Origin: an uncultured Clostridia bacterium
Lineage (GTDB): Bacteria; Bacillota; Clostridia; Oscillospirales; Ruminococcaceae
Reading direction: 5' to 3'
NCBI GenBank assembly: GCA_946183095.1
Contig: CAMHBE010000014.1
Span: forward strand, 1 to 15,241
Length of the DNA: 15,241 nt
Shown one piece after another: positions 6,942 through 12,552 of the stretch. A program made the position numbers and the translations under genes. The notes beneath the pieces were generated by a model, which saw nothing but the letters and a program-made list of their open reading frames with translations, was not told the origin of the DNA and did not search any database. How positions within the stretch are numbered: the first letter of the stretch is position 1; every line of letters starts with the position of its first letter.

Positions 6942-8369
6942 TCATCTCCCGCTGTAGGGAACGGCTGTCTCCGCAGCTTCACCGCCGCTGGCTTCGCTAA
7001 CCTTAACGCCGAGAGCTATGCCGCATTCGAGACGCTTCTTCATAAGTGCGCACTGTATCTTGTGCGGCTTTCGCACATCACCCTCGTATATGAAGCCATT
7101 GGCGTTGCAGCCGCCGGAGCAGTAGAACCTTGCCCAGCAGTCCGGGCAGCCCTCTTTGCTGTAGATGTGTGTCTTTGCAAAATAGTTCGCAATGTCCGCG
7201 TCAACGTTCCCCTGATATATATTGCCCATTTTCCACTCGTCAATACCGACAAATTGGTGGCAGGGGTAAATATCTCCGTCCGGTGTCACCGCCACATACT
7301 CGTTGCCGCAGCCGCAGCCCCGCAGGCGCTTCACCGCACAGGGTCCCTGATTCAGATCTATCATGTAATGGAAGAAGTTGAAAGGTTTCTTTCCCGTCTT
7401 TTCGACGTGCTCCGCCATGATGCGGTACAGCCTGTCATACTGCGCGAATATCTCCGGAAGGTCTTCCTCGGTTATCGCGTAGGGCGCATCGGACGGCGCG
7501 GTGACAGGCTCAACGGAGAGCTGGTCGAATCCGAGCTCCGCGATGTGCAGTACGTCCTCAACGAAGTCGAGATTGTACTTCGTGAACGTTCCGCGCACAT
7601 AGTAGTCTGTCCTGCCGGGGTTCACGCGGCTTTCCACAAGCTGCCTGTACTTCGGCACGATGATGTCGTAGCAGCCCTTGCCGGAGCGCGTTACGCGGAT
7701 GTTGTCATTGACTTCTTTGCGTCCGTCGAGCGACAGTACGCAGTTCGACATCTCACGGTTGATATACTCTATCTTTTCATCGTTCAGCAGCATACCGTTG
7801 GTAGTTACCGTAAAGCGGAAGTTCTTGTTATACTGTTTTTCGACACTTCTTGCATAATCGACCGTGGCTTTTATCGTTTCCCATGCCATGAGGGGTTCCC
7901 CGCCGAAGAAATCGAGTTCGAGGTTCTCTCTGCCGTAGGACTTCTCTATCAGGAAATCTATTGCCTTCCTGCCGGTCTCGGGTGTCATTATCTTGCGCCC
8001 GGTGCCGAAATCTCCCGTTGACGCGAAACAGTATTTGCAGCGAAGATCGCAGTCGTGGGAAACGTGCAGGCACATTGCCTTTATCGGCGCTTTTACCGAC
8101 AGTTCCGCATACTTGCGGTATTCGTCCGTGCTGAACAATATCCCGTCGCTGTACAGCGAATATATCTCATCGTAGCACTCTTTCAGCTCTTCGGCGCTGT
8201 ACTTCGGGAGCTTCTCCGGTATGCCGGCGGGCATTTTCTCCGACAGCGGCGGTTCGAGCTCGCCGATAAGGTCATATACTATCTCATCGACGACGTGAAC
8301 GCCGCCGCTGTTCACGTCGAGTACGATGTATTCTCCGTCCTGTATGAATCTGTGTATAGTGTTTGTCAT
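6942..8369 (-). CDS. scfB: SCIFF peptide maturase, radical SAM/SPASM thioether-forming enzyme
   Basis: The enzyme installs a Cys-to-Thr thioether bridge in the SCIFF precursor peptide (ranthipeptide class; CteB of Clostridium thermocellum is the studied relative). It has 475 residues, a normal length. Residues 1-95 look like a peptide-binding (RRE-like) domain. The radical SAM barrel carries C107-x3-C111-x2-C114 and the SAM motif FGGEP near 155-159. The SPASM domain has cysteines at 344, 352, 354, 370, 408, 411, 417, 421 and 440 (including GCPDCWARFYCSGGC), enough for two auxiliary iron-sulfur clusters. The start at 8369 has AAAGGA 8 bases upstream. It lies 75 bases downstream of scfA on the same strand, so precursor and maturase are very likely co-transcribed. 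No clear terminator follows, and read-through into htrA is possible. Confidence 0.96.
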   Translation of the reverse strand: MTNTIHRFIQDGEYIVLDVNSGGVHVVDEIVYDLIGELEPPLSEKMPAGIPEKLPKYSAEELKECYDEIYSLYSDGILFSTDEYRKYAELSVKAPIKAMCLHVSHDCDLRCKYCFASTGDFGTGRKIMTPETGRKAIDFLIEKSYGRENLELDFFGGEPLMAWETIKATVDYARSVEKQYNKNFRFTVTTNGMLLNDEKIEYINREMSNCVLSLDGRKEVNDNIRVTRSGKGCYDIIVPKYRQLVESRVNPGRTDYYVRGTFTKYNLDFVEDVLHIAELGFDQLSVEPVTAPSDAPYAITEEDLPEIFAQYDRLYRIMAEHVEKTGKKPFNFFHYMIDLNQGPCAVKRLRGCGCGNEYVAVTPDGDIYPCHQFVGIDEWKMGNIYQGNVDADIANYFAKTHIYSKEGCPDCWARFYCSGGCNANGFIYEGDVRKPHKIQCALMKKRLECGIALGVKVSEASGGEAAETAVPYSGR

Positions 8370-8444
8370 ATCCGATATCCTTTGCTACAGACAAAAGTTC
8401 AGGGCAGCACTTCTGCCGCCCCGTAGCCTTGCATACTTAAAGAG

Positions 8445-8588
8445 TTACTTATTTGCTTCGCACTGCTGATTAGCGATCGTGCAGGAAGTCTTGCACGCGG
8501 ACTGGCAGGAGGTCTGGCACTTGCCGCAGCCGCCCTTTTCCGCTGTCTTCTTTAAGTTAGCCTTGTTGATAGTTCTGATGTGCTTCAT
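8445..8588 (-). CDS. scfA: Six-cysteine ranthipeptide precursor SCIFF
   Basis: This is a 47-residue precursor starting MKHIRTINKANLKKTAEK, followed by the core CGKCQTSCQSACKTSC and ending QQCEANK. It has exactly six cysteines, at 21, 24, 28, 32, 36 and 43: six cysteines in about 45 residues, the family's defining feature. Threonine 37 lies five residues after Cys32, the same pair reported to be bridged in CteA (recalled from memory). An upstream GGAGG with good spacing marks the start. It has its own strong promoter with a palindrome at the transcription start. Family members are post-translationally modified by the adjacent maturase. The mature role is not settled; peptide signalling has been proposed in some clostridia. 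Confidence 0.97.
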   Translation of the reverse strand: MKHIRTINKANLKKTAEKGGCGKCQTSCQSACKTSCTIANQQCEANK

Positions 8589-8602
8589 GATTATCAACCT
8601 CC

Positions 8603-8616
8603 GTAAATATATTTAC
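8603..8616. promoter_or_regulatory. Perfect 14-bp palindrome at the scfA transcription start
   Basis: GTAAATATATTTAC is its own reverse complement. It lies at about +2 to +15 of the predicted scfA transcript, between the -10 box and the GGAGG ribosome binding site. That is a classic place for a repressor operator; the binder is unknown. Confidence 0.5.
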
Positions 8617-8623
8617 ATTTATC

Positions 8624-8652
8624 AGTATAGCACATTTTTTCATAAATTGCAA
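8624..8652 (-). promoter_or_regulatory. Sigma-A promoter of scfA-scfB
   Basis: On the minus strand, TTGCAA (8647-8652), a 17-base spacer and TATACT (8624-8629), with TG one base upstream of the -10 (extended -10). The predicted start is near 8617, about 29 bases before the scfA ATG. It is divergent from the promoter at 8697. Confidence 0.8.
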
Positions 8653-8696
8653 TAGCTTTTGAACATTTTCGGAGAACAAAAAGAAAATCCGTATTA

Positions 8697-8725
8697 TTGA
8701 CAAATTTCGGCATAATGTGTATAAT
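8697..8725 (+). promoter_or_regulatory. Consensus sigma-A promoter of the small membrane protein gene
   Basis: TTGACA (8697-8702), exactly 17 bases, then TATAAT (8720-8725): a full match to the consensus at both hexamers. The predicted transcript begins near 8732 with a leader of about 55 bases. Such a strong promoter for a 58-residue membrane protein implies tight control after transcription. Confidence 0.9.
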
Positions 8726-8768
8726 AATCATGCGGTATGATTTTCTTCTTGCGTAAACCGTCTCAGAG

Positions 8769-8781
8769 CCACCGGAGGTGG
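8769..8781 (+). promoter_or_regulatory. Hairpin occluding the ribosome binding site of the 58-residue gene
   Basis: CCACC and GGTGG enclose GGA, so the Shine-Dalgarno sequence GGAGGTG (8774-8780) is partly in the stem and partly in the loop. An extra G-U pair (8768 with 8782) can extend it. The ATG follows at 8787, 6 bases after the SD. Confidence 0.55.
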
Positions 8782-8782
8782 T

Positions 8783-8799
8783 ATTGATGTTTTTGATTA
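8783..8799. repeat. 17-bp direct repeat, copy at the toxin start codon
   Basis: ATTGATGTTTTTGATTA, spanning the ATG and first codons of the 58-residue gene, is identical to 9138-9154. The distal copy lies at the 5' end of the predicted antisense RNA and gives it exact complementarity to this translation start. Confidence 0.9.
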
Positions 8800-8963
8800 T
8801 TATAAAAATAATAGGGATCATAGTTTCGGTCCTTATTTATGCAAGAACCCATAAGAAAAGAACTTATGAAGAAAACATACTTAATGGATTGGCTGTGCTC
8901 CTACAAGTCATCCTGATCTTCTATCCAATAATTTTTTCTTTAGCATCTGTCCCCGTTTTGTAA
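8787..8963 (+). CDS. Small hydrophobic membrane protein, candidate type I toxin
   Basis: This protein has 58 residues and two predicted membrane segments: about 2-19 (FLIIIKIIGIIVSVLIYA) and 32-57, joined by a basic loop (ARTHKKRTYEEN). I do not recognise the family; it lacks the Fst-type pattern and is longer than the roughly 30-residue Fst toxins. The ATG at 8787 is chosen because GGAGGTG lies 6 bases before it; GTG or TTG starts just upstream overlap that site. It is the only plus-strand gene in the window and is clearly more AT-rich than its neighbours. It has a consensus promoter, an SD hairpin, a structured 3' UTR and a convergent antisense RNA sharing its terminator. This context, more than the protein itself, suggests a membrane-acting toxin of a type I toxin-antitoxin pair. 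Toxicity is inferred; it could instead be a benign small membrane protein. Confidence 0.8.
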   Translation: MFLIIIKIIGIIVSVLIYARTHKKRTYEENILNGLAVLLQVILIFYPIIFSLASVPVL

Positions 8964-8981
8964 ACAAACAGATGTTAAATA

Positions 8982-9049
8982 TTTAGTCGCCAGATCATAG
9001 TTCCCGCATCGGAAGTGCAGGAAGAAAAATCGACTGTGATATGACTAAA
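8982..9049 (+). other. Structured 3' UTR of the 58-residue gene's mRNA
   Basis: A nested fold can be read by eye: TTTAGTC (8982-8988) with GACTAAA (9043-9049), ATCATAG (8994-9000) with CTGTGAT (9034-9040), TTCC (9001-9004) with GGAA (9020-9023), and GCAT (9006-9009) with GTGC (9015-9018). Two of these pairings need U-G wobbles that exist only in the plus-strand RNA (they become A-C mismatches on the other strand), so the fold belongs to the toxin mRNA. Confidence 0.6.
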
Positions 9050-9087
9050 CCCCTGAACGTTACTGCAATAACGTTCAGGGGTCTTTT
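9049..9087. terminator. Bidirectional terminator shared by toxin mRNA and antisense RNA
   Basis: ACCCCTGAACGTTA and its perfect complement form a 14-bp stem (9049-9062 with 9069-9082) around a 6-nt loop. The plus strand continues TCTTTTG, a fair T-run; the minus strand continues TTTAG, weaker. The two transcripts therefore carry complementary hairpin loops. Confidence 0.88.
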
Positions 9088-9137
9088 GTTGATGCTAAGA
9101 AAAATTGCCTAAAGACTTTGCTTAGCACCAACGCGCC

Positions 9138-9154
9138 ATTGATGTTTTTGATTA
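9138..9154. repeat. 17-bp direct repeat, copy at the antisense RNA 5' end
   Basis: Identical to 8783-8799. Transcribed leftward it yields TAATCAAAAACATCAAT at roughly +2 to +18 of the antisense RNA. Confidence 0.9.
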
Positions 9155-9161
9155 CAATTAT

Positions 9162-9189
9162 ATTATACCACATTTTGCTTAAAAGTCAA
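9162..9189 (-). promoter_or_regulatory. Promoter of the antisense RNA
   Basis: On the minus strand, TTGACT (9184-9189), a 16-base spacer and TATAAT (9162-9167). It lies between the recJ stop codon (9218) and the toxin locus, facing the toxin gene. Confidence 0.75.
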
Positions 9190-9217
9190 TAGTTTTTTTA
9201 AATTATATCCTGCCGCT

Positions 9218-11239
9218 CTACCTTCCCGCAAGTTCTCTCATCTGAGCCAGCACCCGCGACTTGGTAAGGTCAGCCTTCGCGGAAGCGGGTATCAGCTTCA
9301 CGGAATCATCGGTGACATCGACGGCGGCAAGCCCGAACTCCGCGAAAACATCGAGTATAGTGCGGAACTTGCAGCAGTTTATCCCGGCGCGGTCGGCGAG
9401 TATCTCCGCTTTCGAGAGCACGCCCGTCCGCCGGAGAATGTCATACACCTTGCGCAGTTCGGCATTGTCCGGTATCATCCTGCACAGCAGACGTCCGTCC
9501 ACAGTGCCGCAGCGCATATCCTCGTAGGCGGTCTTTGCCGCGAAATACCTGTCCTGCCGGAAATCCGAAAACCTCGCGTCCTTGACAAGAACGTTGATAT
9601 TGCGGCGGTCGTTGTACTCGTTCACGGTAAGGTTCGCAAGTATGTCTATCCTGTCGCCCTCCTCAAACGGGAACGCGTCGAATGTCGAGCCGAAATACAC
9701 CGCTCTTGTCTCAACGCTGCCGAAACCGAAAGCGAACGACGTGTATCTGCCGTCCTTGAGCGGCTTTTTCGAGCGTATCACACAATCCCGCAGCAGGAAC
9801 AGCGGCATGGGGTTGCCCTCGCCGAACGGCTCTAAGTTGTCGATAAGCTCGACGTTCTCGACTTTCATTTCCGTGGGGAATATCTCGATATCCGCTTCGA
9901 GGAGTTCCCCCGTGGTCTCTTTTATTTTTTCCGCGCAGTAGCGGTACGCGGCTTCGGTGAATGTGTCTATCAGATCGGATGATATCGTCAGCCCTGCCGC
10001 CTTCGTATGCCCGCCGTATCGCAGCAGCAGGTCGGAGCAGCTCTCCAGCAGCGGGTACAGCGGCAGGTCTTCGGTGCTGCGGGCACTTCCCCGCGCCGTG
10101 TCGCCCTCTCTCGTTATGACGATATTGGGTTTGCCGTATTTGTGCAGCAGCTTCGCGCTCGCAATGCCGATGATGCCGTGTTTCCAGCCGTCACCGCTGA
10201 CTATCAGGAGCCTGCGGTTGAGCAGATCGGGGTCACTGCGCAGTTTTTCTTCGGTCTGTGCAACTATCTCGGTCTCTGCTTTTTTTCGCATATCGTTGAG
10301 CTCACATAGTTCGGCTGCTTTAGCGGACGCGGACTGCATATCGCCGCACAGGAACAGCTCCATGGCGGTCTTCGGGGAGGAATACCGACCGGCGGCATTT
10401 ATCCTCGGACATATCGAGAACGCGAGGAACGTGGAGGTTATCTCGGTGCCGTCCTCGTGTCCGCTGAGCGCGAGAAGGCGGTTCAGTCCCATGTTCTCGG
10501 TATTCTCCATGAGCCGCAGTCCCTCACGCACGATGATGCGGTTCTCGCCGTCAAGCCGGACGATATCCCCGACCGTACCTATCGCCGCGATATCGGCGTA
10601 CTGCGTGAGCACGCTGTCACAGTCGCCCTCCATTGCCATGATGAGCTTCAGCACCACACCGCAGCCCGCAAGATGCTTGTATTCCGACAGATCGTCGGGG
10701 CGGTGGGGATCGACTACAGCTTCGGCGAGCGGCAGCTTTTCGGGGACCTGGTGGTGGTCGGTGATTACCAGCTTCATGCCGAGTTCTTTTATGTAGTCGG
10801 CTTCCTCTGCCGCCGAGATGCCGTTATCGACGGTGACTATCAGCTCGGTGCCCTGTTTTTTCAGCAGGTCTATGGCGGGCTTGTTCAGACCGTAGCCCTC
10901 ATCGCGGGTGGGGATGTACCACGACACCTCGCCGCCCAGCGCTTCAAGGTAGCTGTACAGCATATAGGTGGAAGTTACGCCGTCGCAGTCATAGTCTCCG
11001 TATATGGTGATGCGCCTGCCGCTCTCGACAGCTTCCGTCAGCGTTATCACCGCCTTGTCCATATCCTTTATGGTGAGGGGATCCGCAAACTCGCTGCTGT
11101 TGAAGAAGACCTCGGCGTCCGCGCGCGACGTTATGCCCCTCGATGCCAGTATCCTGCATATAAACACCGGCAGACCCGTTTCCTTTATCAGCTTCTGCAA
11201 TATATCTTTATCGGGTATATTTATCTTCCACTTGTTCAT
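9218..11239 (-). CDS. recJ: Single-stranded-DNA-specific exonuclease RecJ
   Basis: RecJ is a 5'-to-3' exonuclease on single-stranded DNA that acts in recombination and mismatch or base-excision repair. It is a DHH-family phosphoesterase of 673 residues from the chosen start. Metal-binding motifs are GDYDCDG (Asp82, 84, 86), VDNG (Asp138) and DHH (161-163); the DHHA1 signature GGHTKAAG is at 409-416. An OB-fold region with residues such as VKDARFSDFRQDR and a poorly conserved C-terminal tail follow. The start at 11239 (MNKWKINIPD) has a GAGG 5-6 bases upstream and lies downstream of a promoter; the frame open to 11296 would run through the -10 box. It is a separate transcription unit whose 3' end abuts the toxin-antitoxin island. 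Confidence 0.96.
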   Translation of the reverse strand: MNKWKINIPDKDILQKLIKETGLPVFICRILASRGITSRADAEVFFNSSEFADPLTIKDMDKAVITLTEAVESGRRITIYGDYDCDGVTSTYMLYSYLEALGGEVSWYIPTRDEGYGLNKPAIDLLKKQGTELIVTVDNGISAAEEADYIKELGMKLVITDHHQVPEKLPLAEAVVDPHRPDDLSEYKHLAGCGVVLKLIMAMEGDCDSVLTQYADIAAIGTVGDIVRLDGENRIIVREGLRLMENTENMGLNRLLALSGHEDGTEITSTFLAFSICPRINAAGRYSSPKTAMELFLCGDMQSASAKAAELCELNDMRKKAETEIVAQTEEKLRSDPDLLNRRLLIVSGDGWKHGIIGIASAKLLHKYGKPNIVITREGDTARGSARSTEDLPLYPLLESCSDLLLRYGGHTKAAGLTISSDLIDTFTEAAYRYCAEKIKETTGELLEADIEIFPTEMKVENVELIDNLEPFGEGNPMPLFLLRDCVIRSKKPLKDGRYTSFAFGFGSVETRAVYFGSTFDAFPFEEGDRIDILANLTVNEYNDRRNINVLVKDARFSDFRQDRYFAAKTAYEDMRCGTVDGRLLCRMIPDNAELRKVYDILRRTGVLSKAEILADRAGINCCKFRTILDVFAEFGLAAVDVTDDSVKLIPASAKADLTKSRVLAQMRELAGR

Positions 11240-11276
11240 TTTCAGCCTCACTGTTTTGGTATTGCACATAAAAATC

Positions 11277-11305
11277 ATTATATCACTTTTTTGCATACAT
11301 TACAA
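11277..11305 (-). promoter_or_regulatory. Promoter of recJ
   Basis: On the minus strand, TTGTAA (11300-11305), a 17-base spacer and TATAAT (11277-11282). Transcription should start near 11270, which rules out the ATGs upstream of 11239 as the main start except one at 11269 that lacks an SD. Confidence 0.7.
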
Positions 11306-11379
11306 GTGCAAACAGTAAAAAACACAAAAAAGGATCAAACGGTGCAGACTGTCTTTGCGGCATCACATTTCCCGCAACG

Positions 11380-11419
11380 GTAAAAGAGAGCACGGAACGT
11401 ATCCGGTGCTCTCTTTTAC
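11380..11419 (-). terminator. Intrinsic terminator of the DUF6033-like gene
   Basis: GTAAAAGAGAGCAC (11380-11393) and GTGCTCTCTTTTAC (11406-11419) pair perfectly over 14 bp, with a further GGA/TCC inside. The T-rich descending arm on either strand makes it probably bidirectional. It lies 49 bases past the stop at 11468. Confidence 0.85.
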
Positions 11420-11467
11420 AAAAATATATATTTATCCAAACCAACAGGCATTACCATACCGGCGTCA

Positions 11468-12358
11468 TCATGCTTTCGTCTCAAAATGAGAGTGCTGTCT
11501 GCGCCAGCCGTCGTTATCCTTCTGCGCAAGCTCATTGTCGAGCGAACGCAGCATTTCTTCGAGCTCCGACTTTTTATCGCCGTTCTGCTCAGCACGGATC
11601 CGCGACATAAGATCATGTCTGCTGTCTCTCAGCTTCCTTACTTCCTTGTCCGCGTCGTCCGTGTCCGCGGTAGTCTTTTCTTCATCCGCCTTACGCTTTT
11701 CGCGTATTTCCGCAAGCTTCTCCGCCTGCGACTCTTTTGCTTCATTCAGCTGTGCGAGCATATCATCAACGGTATTTCCCTTTACCGTTCCGGTGCCGTC
11801 TTTTCCGGTAAGTCCGTCTATCAGCTTTGCTGTTATCGAAACGGTTCCGTCCGCCCCGACAGTTACGCCGTAGCTCCTTACCATATCGGCATCGTCGCCC
11901 AGCCCTTCCTTGATGCTGTTTATATCGGCAACGCTCGACTCTATCAATCCCTCATACTCCTTTGCAGCGGATCCGTCCGCCGCCATTTTTTCCAGAAGGT
12001 CGGGAGTTATAAGGACATTGTACTCGCCCTTTCCTTTTGAGAGGAGCCTGTCCGCTTCCTCGTCGCCCGAAAAATCGGCGATAATAAAGTCCATGTTACC
12101 GAACTTGTTTTTCAGTTTTTCAAGATACTTTTTCGCGTTTTCGCTGAGCCCGCTTGTTTTCTCATTCACGGCACCTATTTTCATGCCGCCCTTCGTACCT
12201 TTTGTCCTGTCCGCGCTGTGATACCCAAGATCCATCTTATCGGTATTCATGTTCGGCGCTTTATTTTCCGGCTTCCTATCGTTCTTTCCGCCGACACCGC
12301 GTTTAACGCTTCCTGCGGGGGATGCGGCGGGTCTTCCGTAACCATTGATATTCAGCAT
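11468..12358 (-). CDS. DUF6033-like protein under flagellar sigma factor control
   Basis: It has 296 residues, no signal peptide and no membrane segment. A flexible Gly/Lys/Asn-rich N-terminus (1-68, beginning MLNINGYGRPA) precedes a conserved domain of about 70-182 (SENAKKYLEKLKNKFGNMDF, then FSGDEEADRLLSKGKGEYNVLI and GVTVGADGTVSI) and a charged coiled-coil tail (about 195-290) rich in Lys and Glu. The central domain matches my memory of DUF6033, a clostridial family of unknown function. An in-frame TGA directly precedes the ATG, so the start is fixed; the best SD (AAAGG) is unusually far, about 11 bases. It follows the chemotaxis/FapA genes but has its own FliA-type promoter, which points to a late flagellar or motility role. 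A soluble coiled-coil protein could be a flagellar accessory or export substrate; this is inference. Confidence 0.8.
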   Translation of the reverse strand: MLNINGYGRPAASPAGSVKRGVGGKNDRKPENKAPNMNTDKMDLGYHSADRTKGTKGGMKIGAVNEKTSGLSENAKKYLEKLKNKFGNMDFIIADFSGDEEADRLLSKGKGEYNVLITPDLLEKMAADGSAAKEYEGLIESSVADINSIKEGLGDDADMVRSYGVTVGADGTVSITAKLIDGLTGKDGTGTVKGNTVDDMLAQLNEAKESQAEKLAEIREKRKADEEKTTADTDDADKEVRKLRDSRHDLMSRIRAEQNGDKKSELEEMLRSLDNELAQKDNDGWRRQHSHFETKA

Positions 12359-12438
12359 TCACATCATCGCCTTTCAGCATACGCTGTGGTCTTGCCGACG
12401 TTCCTCCCCGGACCCGGCTCAACTGTCTTACACAAATA

Positions 12439-12465
12439 ATATCGGCATTTTTTTCCAAAACTTTA
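12439..12465 (-). promoter_or_regulatory. FliA/sigma-D (sigma-28) flagellar promoter
   Basis: On the minus strand, TAAAGTTT (12458-12465), 11 bases, then GCCGATAT (12439-12446). This is the classic sigma-28 architecture (TAAA, 15 bases, GCCGATAT), with all eight bases of the enterobacterial -35 consensus TAAAGTTT. Predicted start near 12432; the leader is about 74 bases. Confidence 0.85.
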
Positions 12466-12510
12466 GCTTTTTGAAAAAATAAATCACTTTTTATGCTCAG
12501 CGCAGAAAAC

Positions 12511-12549
12511 AAAAATGCCCGAGGACATTACCATATCCCCGGCATTTTG
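12511..12549 (-). terminator. Intrinsic terminator after the FapA-family gene
   Basis: AAAATGCC and GGCATTTT form the outer stem, extended by an imperfect GAGG/CCCC inner part. The minus-strand transcript continues TTTTTGTTTTC, a good T-run. It begins a few bases after the stop codon at 12553 and closes the cheC-cheD-FapA run. Confidence 0.75.
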
Positions 12550-12552
12550 TCA

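Larger units (their letters stand above)
9043..9155 (-). ncRNA. Candidate antisense RNA antitoxin (about 110 nt)
   Basis: It is predicted to start near 9155, seven bases after a TATAAT on the minus strand. Its first ~17 nt are the reverse complement of the toxin start-codon region (copy at 9138-9154 of the direct repeat). Next is a hairpin whose arms, at 9132-9121 and 9099-9088, pair over 12 bp including one G-U that is valid only in the minus-strand RNA (A-C on the plus strand). It ends at the 14-bp stem at 9049-9082 that also ends the toxin mRNA. No open reading frame is needed. The design parallels RNA II of the pAD1 par locus: convergent transcription, shared terminator, and repeat-based pairing at the toxin ribosome binding region. 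It has no recognised family name; ends are estimates. Confidence 0.7.

Noticed and set aside
8594..8821. 75-codon minus-strand frame between scfA and the small membrane protein gene
   Set aside because: It spans both divergent promoters and the start of the 58-residue gene, has no upstream SD, and reads as low-complexity hydrophobic and basic residues.
12359..12438. Possible c-di-GMP or other riboswitch in the leader of the flagellar-class gene
   Set aside because: The leader is only about 74 bases and lacks the conserved GEMM core sequences; no other known riboswitch core was recognised.
12303..12512. 69-codon minus-strand frame overlapping the start of the DUF6033-like gene
   Set aside because: It begins upstream of the FliA promoter, so it is not in that transcript, and it overlaps the real gene in another frame.
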